Source: Thermoanaerobacterales bacterium
Lineage (GTDB): Bacteria; Bacillota; Thermosediminibacteria; Thermosediminibacterales; Tepidanaerobacteraceae
Assembly (NCBI GenBank): GCA_012840135.1
Contig: DUMA01000010.1
Location: 36,770 to 100,769 of the forward strand
Direction of reading: 5' to 3'
Length of the DNA stretch: 64,000 nt
Shown: one piece after another, positions 9,246 to 16,477 of the stretch
Numbering within the stretch: position 1 is the stretch's first letter
How the letters are laid out: every line of letters begins with the position of its first letter
Notes under the pieces: model-generated
What the model was told of the DNA's origin: nothing
The model's input: only the letters and a program-made list of their open reading frames with translations
Database searches by the model: none
Translations under genes and position numbers: made by a program

Positions 9246-9275
9246 ATATTATCATTTTTTTGGTAATACTGTCAA
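9246..9275 (-). promoter_or_regulatory. Sigma-A promoter of the BMP importer operon
   Basis: On the minus strand TTGACA is followed after 18 bases by TAATAT. The predicted start falls within the palindrome at 9225-9240. Confidence 0.75.
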
Positions 9276-9340
9276 GATTTTTTTAATTGAAATCTTCTGT
9301 AATGCACACTGATTGCAATGTACACTGAGATTAAAGAACA

Positions 9341-9366
9341 ATAAAAAACAGGCTTTTCGCCTGTTT
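9341..9366 (-). terminator. Rho-independent terminator after rsfS
   Basis: On the minus strand an AAACAGGC/GCCTGTTT stem with a 5-base loop runs into TTTTTTATT. It ends the nadD-yqeK-LCP-rsfS transcript. The remaining 9248-9472 gap holds only the importer promoter and no gene that I can see. Confidence 0.75.
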
Positions 9367-9472
9367 GATCGCGGAGACCGCATGTTAGCATAATATTATA
9401 TTATAAGACATGCATGCACATTCATAGCACTTATATGAATAAAAATTTACTCTCAGGATAGTATAAAGAAAT

Positions 9473-9832
9473 CTATCCCCCCTGAGTTGCCGGTTCTAAC
9501 CTGGGGGCATCGGCCCAGAGATGCTCCAGCATGTAATACTCTCTATCGGTACTATAAAAAATGTGAACTATTATATCATAAAAATCCAGTAAAACCCATC
9601 GCGCTTCATCATATCCTTCTTTGCCGCGAAGGATAAAGCCTTCTTCTGTAAGTTTTTTCTCCACCTCGTCTGCCAGAGCCTTCACATGTATGAACGATCT
9701 GCCCGTAGCTATCACAAAGTAATCTGCCAGTATCGATATCCGGCTGATGTCCAGTATAACAACATCCTGGCCCTTTTTATCTTCCAGAACTCTTGCTGCA
9801 AGCAGAGCACCGTCTTTAGGGTCTTTTGGCAT
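9473..9832 (-). CDS. rsfS: Ribosomal silencing factor RsfS
   Basis: A protein of about 119 residues from the RsfS/Iojap (DUF143) family. It binds ribosomal protein L14 and blocks joining of the 50S and 30S subunits, lowering translation under starvation. The conserved motifs DISRISILADYFVIATGRS and ARWVLLDFYDIIVHIF are intact and the length is normal. ATG 9832, with GGAGGGAAATTG in front, is preferred over the TTG three bases earlier. It follows the LCP gene by 13 bases in the usual nadD-yqeK-lytR-rsfS order. Confidence 0.93.
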   Translation of the reverse strand: MPKDPKDGALLAARVLEDKKGQDVVILDISRISILADYFVIATGRSFIHVKALADEVEKKLTEEGFILRGKEGYDEARWVLLDFYDIIVHIFYSTDREYYMLEHLWADAPRLEPATQGG

Positions 9833-9845
9833 CAATTTCCCTCCA

Positions 9846-11024
9846 TTAATTCATATCTTTTCCTATAATCACAGTGGTCAGACCCGCCTGAAGTTGGTTT
9901 TCTTCTTTTAATTTAGCGTTTGTAAAAATCTCGGCTATTTTTTGGGCATCATCTTTCTTTTCTTTCGGATAAAGGATGGTTGTTGTCTCATAATCAAAGC
10001 TATCGGCATTGGCCACCCTGACTACCTTAAACCCTTTTTGTTCCAGTTCTCTGGCTATTTTAGAAGCTATACCGGAAGAACCATTGCCGTTCAACACCGC
10101 CACTTTTGCATAGCCGCCATCGAAAAAGATCTGGTCGATCATATCGTTCATCTGGGACTGATATGGTATGAAATAACTTACACCCGAGATATATTTGCCT
10201 TCACCTGGCAGCATGAAAGTTTCTATATTGTCGGTACCCACCTGCCTTGCAAAATTGGCCAGGCTCGCAATCTCGAGAGGTCCTAAATCGGTCTCCACAT
10301 TTTCCTGGACGGTACTTATGATTTTGGGTAATTTTAAAAGGGTTGACGGTTTTAATACTGTCTTGCCTACTGCCTCAATGAATTTTTGCTGAGCTTTCAC
10401 CCTGTCCAGATCGCCGCCAGGGTAATGTCTGTATCTTACAAACTGCTCGGCTTTTTCACCATCCAGCACTTGCAAACCCGGTTTTAAATCTATGTGAAGA
10501 TTACCTGCCTTGTCATCGTATTTCATGGGTTTTTCTATGTTCATTTCGACCCCACCAAGGGCATCAACTATTTCTTTAAATCCTTTATAATTTACAACTA
10601 CATAGTTGTGAATGGGTATGCCCAGAAAGTCTTTTACTGTTTTTACGGCCAGGTCTGGACCCCCAAATGCCATAGCCGCATTGATCTTCTCAACACCTAC
10701 CCCGGGTATTTTGACTCTGGTATCTCTAGGAATGGATAATACCTTTATATCTTTTTTATCCCTGTCGATGCTGAAAACCATCATTGTATCAGACCTGTGA
10801 CGGTTATGTTCCTCGCTTGCTCCGATGGTTCCCGCATCAAGGCCCAACAATAGTATATTTAGCCTTCCGCCCTTTATAAATTCGTCAGTATTTGTCATAT
10901 TGTTGCTACCGTTATTATTGGAATCCTGCTTGTTTAAACTATGAAATACATAGTAAAAGCCGCTGCCTGCAGACAATACAATGAATAATACAGCAATTAG
11001 CGTATATTTTAAAAACCTCTTCAT
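9846..11024 (-). CDS. LytR-CpsA-Psr (LCP) family protein
   Basis: A protein of 392 residues with an N-terminal transmembrane helix (residues 5-28), an extracellular LCP catalytic domain and a C-terminal LytR_C domain (from about residue 300, KVAVLNGNGSSGIASKIA). LCP enzymes transfer undecaprenyl-linked polymers such as teichoic acids or capsule to peptidoglycan. The LCP hallmarks are present: RSDTMMVFSIDRDKKDIKVLSIPRDTRV, and the Arg-rich FVRYRHYPGGDLDRVKAQQKFI. The start overlaps the yqeK stop by ATGA. The polymer substrate is not evident. Confidence 0.9.
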   Translation of the reverse strand: MKRFLKYTLIAVLFIVLSAGSGFYYVFHSLNKQDSNNNGSNNMTNTDEFIKGGRLNILLLGLDAGTIGASEEHNRHRSDTMMVFSIDRDKKDIKVLSIPRDTRVKIPGVGVEKINAAMAFGGPDLAVKTVKDFLGIPIHNYVVVNYKGFKEIVDALGGVEMNIEKPMKYDDKAGNLHIDLKPGLQVLDGEKAEQFVRYRHYPGGDLDRVKAQQKFIEAVGKTVLKPSTLLKLPKIISTVQENVETDLGPLEIASLANFARQVGTDNIETFMLPGEGKYISGVSYFIPYQSQMNDMIDQIFFDGGYAKVAVLNGNGSSGIASKIARELEQKGFKVVRVANADSFDYETTTILYPKEKKDDAQKIAEIFTNAKLKEENQLQAGLTTVIIGKDMN

Positions 11025-11605
11025 GTCTTCTCCTCTCTCCCCTTATGCAAAAGAATAGAGTTTCTTGCCCATACGGTCCTGGGATGTAAAAAGCATCCTT
11101 TTTCCGTCACATATCTTATTGTGGAATCATAAGCACAGATCATGGCTTCATCAAGGTCTTTGAAAGCTTTAACCCTGAGATCCTCCACGCCCGGAAAACA
11201 CCTGCCCGGCTCTATATAATCCGAAAGGAAGATAATTTTCTCAAGCAAAGTCATATTTTCATTTCCGGTGGTGTGCAGTTTTACTGCATTAAGAATCTCT
11301 TCATCTTCAATACCATAATCTTTTCTTGCAATTGCAGCACCAAGCGGTCCGTGAATTAAGGCAGGCTCAAGTCTCTCAATGTCATCTAACAGTATACCAA
11401 AATTTTCAGCCATTTTCAACTGAGTTTGGACAGGGATATCCCGGGCACAATCATGGATAAGTCCGGCAATTTCAGCCTTTTTAACGTCCGCTCCGTAAAG
11501 GCGAGCAAGAATTACGGATGTTTCCATAACTCCAAGGGAGTGTTTAAACCGGCTTTCTTTCATACAAGCTTTTAGTTTTATTATTATTTCATCCATGGAC
11601 AACAT
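11021..11605 (-). CDS. yqeK: YqeK, HD-domain Ap4A hydrolase
   Basis: A protein of 194 residues from the YqeK HD family. Homologues hydrolyse diadenosine tetraphosphate symmetrically to two ADP. Metal ligands are visible: the first histidine in SRFKHSLGVMET, the HD pair in GLIHDCARDI, and the histidines of ALIHGPLGA and AVKLHTTGN. The ATG has an AGGTGAT site. It sits 7 bases downstream of nadD and overlaps the LCP gene, the standard Firmicutes order. Confidence 0.9.
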   Translation of the reverse strand: MLSMDEIIIKLKACMKESRFKHSLGVMETSVILARLYGADVKKAEIAGLIHDCARDIPVQTQLKMAENFGILLDDIERLEPALIHGPLGAAIARKDYGIEDEEILNAVKLHTTGNENMTLLEKIIFLSDYIEPGRCFPGVEDLRVKAFKDLDEAMICAYDSTIRYVTEKGCFLHPRTVWARNSILLHKGREEKT

Positions 11606-11612
11606 TTATAAA

Positions 11613-12227
11613 TCACCTGTAAATTCCATGTTTTTTAATGTACATCTCTATACTTTCAGGAAGGAGATATTTTATGGATAGATTCTCTCTTACCCTTCTC
11701 CTGATTTCCGTTGAAGATATATCCATTCCAGTCACTTCCAAAGGATAAACTTCCTTGCCATACAAATCTTTTATTTCCTGGAGTTTTTGCTTCAACTTTT
11801 CCATAGGGTACCCGGGCCTGGTTGCAGCAATAAAAGTGCACATATTCAAGATTTCTTCCACATCTTTCCATGTCAATATGTCCAGGATAGCATCGGCACC
11901 GCTGATAAAAAAAAGAGCCGTATCTTTTCCGTACTCCCTGGCAAAATAACGAAGTGTATCGACGGTATAGGTATAACCTTTCCGGTCGATTTCCACCCTG
12001 GATACCTTAAAATAAGGATTGCCATTTATGGCAAGAGCTGTCATAAGATATCTATGCTCGGCAGGAGTCACGGTATAATTCTTTTTATGAGGTGGATTGC
12101 CCGCAGGTGTAAAAATCACCTCATCTAAGTGAAAATTTATTCTTGCCGCTTCCGCTGTTACAAGATGTCCATAATGAATAGGGTCAAAAGTACCCCCCAT
12201 TATCCCCACCCTATTCTTTTTTGACAA
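11613..12227 (-). CDS. nadD: Nicotinate-nucleotide adenylyltransferase
   Basis: NadD joins nicotinate mononucleotide to AMP from ATP, giving deamido-NAD in the NAD pathway. The protein has 204 residues, the usual size. The nucleotidyltransferase motif GGTFDPIHYGHL is at residues 11-22 and the second motif ISSTEIRRRV near residue 170. The start is TTG, preceded by GGGGGAGGA. It is first in the nadD-yqeK-LCP-rsfS operon, behind its own promoter. Confidence 0.95.
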   Translation of the reverse strand: MSKKNRVGIMGGTFDPIHYGHLVTAEAARINFHLDEVIFTPAGNPPHKKNYTVTPAEHRYLMTALAINGNPYFKVSRVEIDRKGYTYTVDTLRYFAREYGKDTALFFISGADAILDILTWKDVEEILNMCTFIAATRPGYPMEKLKQKLQEIKDLYGKEVYPLEVTGMDISSTEIRRRVRENLSIKYLLPESIEMYIKKHGIYR

Positions 12228-12325
12228 ATCAAATCCTCCCCCAACATTTACTTTTATTAGGTAATACCGGCTTATTTCTCTCCTTTCCGGGCGAATACCT
12301 CTAAAAAAGGAGATGGTCTTAACCT

Positions 12326-12354
12326 ATTTTATCATTAGAAAAAACACTTTTCAA
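12326..12354 (-). promoter_or_regulatory. Sigma-A-like promoter of the nadD operon
   Basis: On the minus strand TTGAAA and TAAAAT are 17 bases apart in the obg-nadD gap. The transcript would start about 90 bases before nadD. Confidence 0.55.
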
Positions 12355-12357
12355 TTT

Positions 12358-13626
12358 TTACTCCATATAATAAAATTCCACATCGCCTATTTTAACACTA
12401 TCACCCTGTTTTATACCTTCTTTTTTAAGAGCTTCATCTAGCCCGATTTTTTTAAAAGTCCTCTGAAGTCTCTTTACTGCAGACTCATTCTCCAGGTCTG
12501 TCATAGCCACTAGTTTTTCCACTATACCGCCGGAAACCGTAAAAACCCTGCCACCTTTACTTATCTTAAAGGGTTCTTCTTCGTGGACCGTGTATTCTTT
12601 GATCTCTTCAGTTTCAACTGTTTCAGCCATCCCGCCAAGTATCTGTTGAATCCTTGTTAAAAGCTGCCTCACACCTTGGCCGGTTGCTGCAGAAATGGGA
12701 ACTACCTCGAACCCCTCCCTTTTAAAGACTTCTTCTATTCTTTCATAATTTTCCCGGGCCTGAGGCAAGTCCATTTTATTGGCAGCAATTAATTGAGGCT
12801 TCTGCGACAGTTTAAGACTGTATTCCTTCAATTCACGATTTATGGTGTAAAAGCCTTCAATGGGATCTTTTTCCAATCCGGCGGCATCTATAACGTGGAC
12901 TAGAAGCCTAGTCCGTTCTACATGCCTTAAAAACTCATGGCCAAGTCCCAGACCTTCATGGGCTCCTTCTATCAGGCCAGGGATATCCGCCACCACAAAG
13001 TTTCTTCCTTCACCGTATCCGAAATCCACAACTCCCAGATTAGGAGATAAAGTTGTAAAAGGATAATCGGCTATCTTTGGTCTTGCCGAAGTCATTCTGG
13101 ACAAAAGAGTAGACTTGCCCGCATTGGGAAAACCTATTAACCCCACATCCGCAATGAGCTTTAACTCCAATAAAATCCACCGCTCTTCACCAGGTTCACC
13201 TTTTTCCGCAAAATCCGGAGCTCTGTGGATCGATGATGCAAACCTTGCATTACCCCTGCCTCCGCGGCCTCCTCTTGCAGCGACAAAAGTTTGCCCATTT
13301 TCCACCAGATCAGCCAGAACATCTCCGGTTTCCGGATCCTTGACCACTGTTCCTGGCGGAACTCTAATAATCAAATCTTCAGCGCTTCGGCCGATCTTAT
13401 TTGACCCCTGCCCATGTTCCCCTCTTTCAGCCTTGTAGTGAACTTTATATTTAAAATCCATCAGTGTGGAAAGGCCTGAGTCCACCATAAGCACCACATC
13501 TCCGCCTTTTCCTCCGTCGCCACCGCTGGGGCCTCCCCGGGGCACATATTTTTCTCTGCGAAAAGCCACCACACCGTTTCCACCGTCGCCGCCTTTTACG
13601 TATATTTTGGCCCTGTCAATAAACAA
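12358..13626 (-). CDS. obgE: Obg GTPase (ribosome assembly)
   Basis: A protein of 422 residues with the three-domain Obg plan: a Gly-rich Obg fold at residues 1-158 (KGGDGGNGVVAFRREKYVPRG), the GTPase domain (G1 GFPNAGKST, G3 DIPG, G4 NKMD) and a C-terminal OCT domain. It acts in 50S maturation and, in Bacillus, in the stress and sporulation phosphorelay. The start is TTG with an AAGGTGA site. It lies just downstream of the spo0B-like gene as in B. subtilis. Confidence 0.96.
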   Translation of the reverse strand: MFIDRAKIYVKGGDGGNGVVAFRREKYVPRGGPSGGDGGKGGDVVLMVDSGLSTLMDFKYKVHYKAERGEHGQGSNKIGRSAEDLIIRVPPGTVVKDPETGDVLADLVENGQTFVAARGGRGGRGNARFASSIHRAPDFAEKGEPGEERWILLELKLIADVGLIGFPNAGKSTLLSRMTSARPKIADYPFTTLSPNLGVVDFGYGEGRNFVVADIPGLIEGAHEGLGLGHEFLRHVERTRLLVHVIDAAGLEKDPIEGFYTINRELKEYSLKLSQKPQLIAANKMDLPQARENYERIEEVFKREGFEVVPISAATGQGVRQLLTRIQQILGGMAETVETEEIKEYTVHEEEPFKISKGGRVFTVSGGIVEKLVAMTDLENESAVKRLQRTFKKIGLDEALKKEGIKQGDSVKIGDVEFYYME

Positions 13627-13670
13627 ATTGTATCACCTTTCTTTAATACCGAAAATACTATCATTTTACT

Positions 13671-14351
13671 TTAAAAGGATTCCCTTTTTTTAAAATTATA
13701 TATGTGTGAACCTATCACAGGTTTGGAATGTAACATAATCTTTTCGTGAAGAGATTCGGAACCCAGTTCTATTCTGGAATTATTCAGTACTATTTTTATC
13801 TGCTTTTGACCTTCAACTTCATCTAATTTTGAAACAAGTCTCTCCACCATCTGTGTTAAATCCGACGCAATCCTACTCATTTTTTGAATGCTGAAATCTT
13901 CCGTTATATCAACCAAAACATCTATCTCCTTTTGCCTTATAAGACTAACCACTTCCAGCAAACTACAGATTAGCTCGGGATCTTTTAGTGTGTAAATCTT
14001 GCTTAATGCTTCATCATTCTTTTTAATGCTGTTTATGTAATCAAGCACTCTTTCATACTTTTTTAATTGTATCATGGTATATATTATCTGTAGATGGTTG
14101 AGGAAATCATGTCTTTGAACCCTGAAAGCCTTGATCAGCTTGTAACAATCCATATACGGGTTTTTATAAATCTGCCTGTACACAACCGTACATCCTACAC
14201 CGAAAAGCAGGATACATATTCCCCCTGCAATCTTTTCCATAAGTTCCGATTCATTTGTAAAAGATAGCAGCAGAGTTACAAACGCCTGGGCACCTATGAT
14301 CAAAAACATAGTTTCCAACCTTTTCAAAAAACCCAGCCCTTTCATAAACAA
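13671..14351 (-). CDS. spo0B: Spo0B-like sporulation phosphotransferase
   Basis: A protein of 226 residues with two N-terminal membrane helices (residues 10-60) and a SpoOB_a four-helix dimerisation domain whose histidine box is VQRHDFLNHLQIIYTMIQ. The C-terminal part is a reduced ATPase-like region without clear N, G1 or G2 boxes, as expected for a phosphotransferase rather than a true kinase. Spo0B passes phosphate from Spo0F to Spo0A. The position between rpmA and obg is that of B. subtilis spo0B. Unlike the Bacillus protein, it carries membrane helices. ATG 14345 may be the true start rather than TTG 14351. A DcuS-like sensor remnant is an alternative reading. Confidence 0.7.
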   Translation of the reverse strand: MFMKGLGFLKRLETMFLIIGAQAFVTLLLSFTNESELMEKIAGGICILLFGVGCTVVYRQIYKNPYMDCYKLIKAFRVQRHDFLNHLQIIYTMIQLKKYERVLDYINSIKKNDEALSKIYTLKDPELICSLLEVVSLIRQKEIDVLVDITEDFSIQKMSRIASDLTQMVERLVSKLDEVEGQKQIKIVLNNSRIELGSESLHEKIMLHSKPVIGSHIYNFKKRESF

Positions 14352-14368
14352 ATATACACTTGTTTTTT

Positions 14369-14393
14369 ATTCTATATTTTTTTGTAATTTCCT
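14369..14393 (-). promoter_or_regulatory. Sigma-H-like promoter of the spo0B-obg unit
   Basis: On the minus strand AGGAAAT and GAATAAA are 14 bases apart, the spacing and sequence pattern of sigma-H promoters such as spoVG (AGGATTT-14-GAATT). A terminator separates rpmA from spo0B, so this unit needs its own promoter. The leader would be only about 10-20 bases and no ribosome site is clear. Confidence 0.4.
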
Positions 14394-14487
14394 GCTCTTA
14401 TAATCTTTATTTATAAGCAATAAAAAGTTTGCTTTAGGTATAATCGGAAAATCCAATATGAAAAATTACATTATTTTTGGTTTTTCC

Positions 14488-14515
14488 CAAAAAAAAAGCT
14501 CCTTATCAAGGAGCT
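14488..14515 (-). terminator. Terminator of the rplU-prp-rpmA operon
   Basis: On the minus strand AGCTCCTT and AAGGAGCT form an 8-bp stem with a 3-base loop, followed by nine Ts. The stem overlaps the rpmA stop codon. Confidence 0.9.
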
Positions 14516-14786
14516 ACATTTCGGCATATACACTTACCTGTTTTTTATCCTTACCGTTTTTTTCAAATTTTACATAACCATCAGTTTTCGCAAAAAGAGT
14601 ATGGTCAACTCCTATTCCAACATTCTTCCCAGGATAAAATTTGGTACCTCTCTGACGCACCAGTATACTGCCCGCACTTACAAACTGTCCTTCGAATCTC
14701 TTTACTCCCAGGCGCTTTGACTCACTGTCACGACCGTTGCGGGTGCTGCCCATTCCTTTTTTGTGTGCGAAAAGTTGTAAATTCAT
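14514..14786 (-). CDS. rpmA: 50S ribosomal protein L27 with cleavable N-terminus
   Basis: A 90-residue L27, located near the peptidyl-transferase centre. The N-terminus [21 protein letters not shown] contains the Firmicutes-type extension ending LFA, removed by the Prp protease so that the mature protein begins at the following residue and reaches the active site. The prp gene directly upstream fits. It is the last gene of the rplU-prp-rpmA operon. Confidence 0.97.
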   Translation of the reverse strand: MNLQLFAHKKGMGSTRNGRDSESKRLGVKRFEGQFVSAGSILVRQRGTKFYPGKNVGIGVDHTLFAKTDGYVKFEKNGKDKKQVSVYAEM

Positions 14787-15125
14787 CTATAGCACCTCCT
14801 TTTTCGTTTCTAGCTGAACATAATCTGGATAGGATTTTGCAATGTCTTTAAGACCCAGCAAAATTGTTTCTATAATAATACCGGCTTTAACCAGGGCTTC
14901 TTCCGGGACTTTTTGCGTAAGTTCCAGCAATAGATAACCTTCTTCCTTTAAAACATGCGGTTTTGTTCCTGCCACATTTTCAAAACCCAGGATGCACGTT
15001 TCGACAAGGGCAGATACCCCTGCACACACTATATCCCTTCCATAATCTGCAAATCCTGCGTGTCCCGATATCTCCATGCTTTTAAAATTTCCGCCGGTAT
15101 CCCTTACTACTAAAATTTTTATCAT
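14787..15125 (-). CDS. prp: Prp, cysteine protease for L27 N-terminus
   Basis: A 112-residue protein of the YsxB/Prp family. It cleaves the N-terminal extension of L27. The catalytic pair is visible as His22 (ISGHAGFADYG) and Cys34 (DIVCAGVSALVET), in the conserved spacing. It lies between rplU and rpmA, one base from each, so all three are co-translated, as in other Firmicutes. Length and motifs are intact. Confidence 0.95.
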   Translation of the reverse strand: MIKILVVRDTGGNFKSMEISGHAGFADYGRDIVCAGVSALVETCILGFENVAGTKPHVLKEEGYLLLELTQKVPEEALVKAGIIIETILLGLKDIAKSYPDYVQLETKKEVL

Positions 15126-15126
15126 C

Positions 15127-15438
15127 TTAAGCCTCTATTTTTTCAATCTTAATCTCGGTAAAAGGCTGGCGGTGCCCCTGTTTCTTGCGGTAATTCTTCT
15201 TTGGCTTGTACTTGAATACTATAATTTTATCTCCCTTGCCGTGTTTTAAAACCGTGGCCTTAACCTTTGCATTTTCAACACAGGGTTTGCCTACAAGGAG
15301 CTGACCATCTTTAGACAGCACCAGTACCCTTTCAAATTCAATGGTTTCGCCTTCTCCGTTAGCAAGTTTTTCCACCCGTATTACATCGCCTTCGGACACT
15401 CTGTACTGTTTTCCGCCAGTTTCAATAATTGCATACAT
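15127..15438 (-). CDS. rplU: 50S ribosomal protein L21
   Basis: L21 begins [18 protein letters not shown] and ends in the conserved [22 protein letters not shown], about 103 residues. The track starts at GTG 15450, but that codon sits on the ribosome site. ATG 15438 gives the family N-terminus. It is the first gene of its operon, behind the L21 leader. Confidence 0.96.
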   Translation of the reverse strand: MYAIIETGGKQYRVSEGDVIRVEKLANGEGETIEFERVLVLSKDGQLLVGKPCVENAKVKATVLKHGKGDKIIVFKYKPKKNYRKKQGHRQPFTEIKIEKIEA

Positions 15439-15450
15439 AAATAAAAACAC

Positions 15451-15551
15451 CCTCCTTCTGTCTCGCCGGGATCTTCGGGCCGAAACGAAACCTTTTTAAA
15501 TCCGTTTCTGTCTAATACCCGACCCGTGCGGTGGGTGGCAGGTAAACCACC
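15451..15551 (-). promoter_or_regulatory. L21 leader RNA
   Basis: The minus-strand 5' UTR carries the conserved elements of the Firmicutes L21 leader: AGGTGGTTTACCTGCC, CCGCACGGGTCGGGTATTAG, ACAGAAACGGATTT, and a CCCGAAGATCCCGGCGAG hairpin before the AAGGAGGG site. This leader is thought to bind L21 for autogenous control of the operon. Confidence 0.8.
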
Positions 15552-15557
15552 TATGCT

Positions 15558-15586
15558 ATTTTAGCATAAGAGGGTCTTCGTGTCAA
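15558..15586 (-). promoter_or_regulatory. Sigma-A promoter of the rplU operon
   Basis: On the minus strand TTGACA and TAAAAT are exactly 17 bases apart, and the start falls at the 5' end of the L21 leader. Confidence 0.85.
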
Positions 15587-15630
15587 TGCTGCCCGCATCG
15601 GAATGCAGGGAACACGTGCTTTCGGTGCGA

Positions 15631-16200
15631 TCATTTTTTAAAAACAGCTTTTGGGAAATGCCATACCAGAGTTTTCAGAGGTTCATTAGTTTCAACTATA
15701 GCTTCTTTTGATTCCTTTAATGATTCTTTAATTTTCATTTCTTTAACCGCTTCTTTAAAATCGATTATCTTTTCCCGTACATAATCATTTGTAAATCGCT
15801 TGTCTTCACCTTTTTCCGGTGATTTGCCGCTTGAAAGTTTCTCTTCTAAAACCCTCTTTACTTCATCGTCAATACCATCTGCAACAAAATAATCCTTTAT
15901 ATTTCCTCCAATCATGTCGTCTCCGTGTTTTTTATCGATATGATCGCTGCTCTTTTTTTGCTCCTCTTTAATTTCACCAGGTGCAGGAATATGTGCCCCT
16001 TCCGGTGGTGTTAAGCCCTGCTTTTCACCTTGAGCATTATTTTCGCTGATAATTGGATTCTGCCTTGTTTTTGAATAAACGCCAAGGTTTTTTTCAAGAA
16101 AAATTGAAAGTCCTATAACATTGGTCATCAACAGAATATAAGCCAGCGAAGATTTGCCGGTACTTTCTGAGCTCGTGATTATTTCCCGCAAATTAACCAT
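15631..16200 (-). CDS. Hypothetical single-pass membrane protein
   Basis: A protein of 189 residues that I do not recognise. Residues 18-36 (LAYILLMTNVIGLSIFLEK) form one transmembrane helix. The rest is highly charged, Lys/Glu-rich and probably helical or disordered, and ends in FPKAVFKK. The ATG has a GGAGAGGGGG site. It lies downstream of the sleB-ypeB pair on the same strand, so a spore role is possible, but only position supports it. Confidence 0.6.
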   Translation of the reverse strand: MVNLREIITSSESTGKSSLAYILLMTNVIGLSIFLEKNLGVYSKTRQNPIISENNAQGEKQGLTPPEGAHIPAPGEIKEEQKKSSDHIDKKHGDDMIGGNIKDYFVADGIDDEVKRVLEEKLSSGKSPEKGEDKRFTNDYVREKIIDFKEAVKEMKIKESLKESKEAIVETNEPLKTLVWHFPKAVFKK

Positions 16201-16242
16201 AATAACCCCCTCTCCGGAATTCCTTCATAATACATGGTAGGA

Positions 16243-16270
16243 GGCGACAGTCATGGTAATGATTGTCGCC
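16243..16270. repeat. Strong inverted repeat of unknown role
   Basis: GGCGACA and TGTCGCC enclose a TCAT/ATGA inner stem and GGTA loop, giving an almost perfect 28-base hairpin. Neither strand has a clean T-run after it. It lies in the 16201-16332 gap between the small membrane ORF and the 189-residue gene. It could be a weak terminator, an operator or an RNA-stability element. Confidence 0.5.
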
Positions 16271-16332
16271 TTTCGACACCAAAAAGCTCTATCTTAATTA
16301 TATAATATGCAGTTTATCTTCATTTGTGACAC

Positions 16333-16410
16333 TTACTCCGCCAGGAAAAGCAACAAAAGTACTAAAAATAATATGAACGAATCGTGCAGCGTTTCCTCGG
16401 ATAAAACCAC
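16333..16410 (-). CDS. Miniature hydrophobic protein (25 residues), family member 1
   Basis: A GTG-initiated 25-residue ORF, too short for the track, has a strong GGGAGGGG site. Its product starts with a short acidic stretch (LSEETLHDS) and continues as one helix, FILFLVLLLLFLAE. The core closely resembles four other tiny genes at 18.5-20.1 kb (FALFLILILLFF). Small YjcZ-like spore membrane proteins have this look. It lies just after ypeB. Confidence 0.55.
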   Translation of the reverse strand: MVLSEETLHDSFILFLVLLLLFLAE

Positions 16411-16477
16411 AAAGACCCCTCCCTACTTTGCTTTTTCTATCTATAAATTATTCATTTAAAAGTATTAAGTTTCACAC

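Noticed and set aside
16424-16453. Sigma-G-like promoter (GAATA-18-CAAAGTA) in front of the 25-residue gene at 16410
   Set aside because: The sequence resembles the sleB promoter, but its start would fall inside the ribosome site of the gene, so it cannot drive it.
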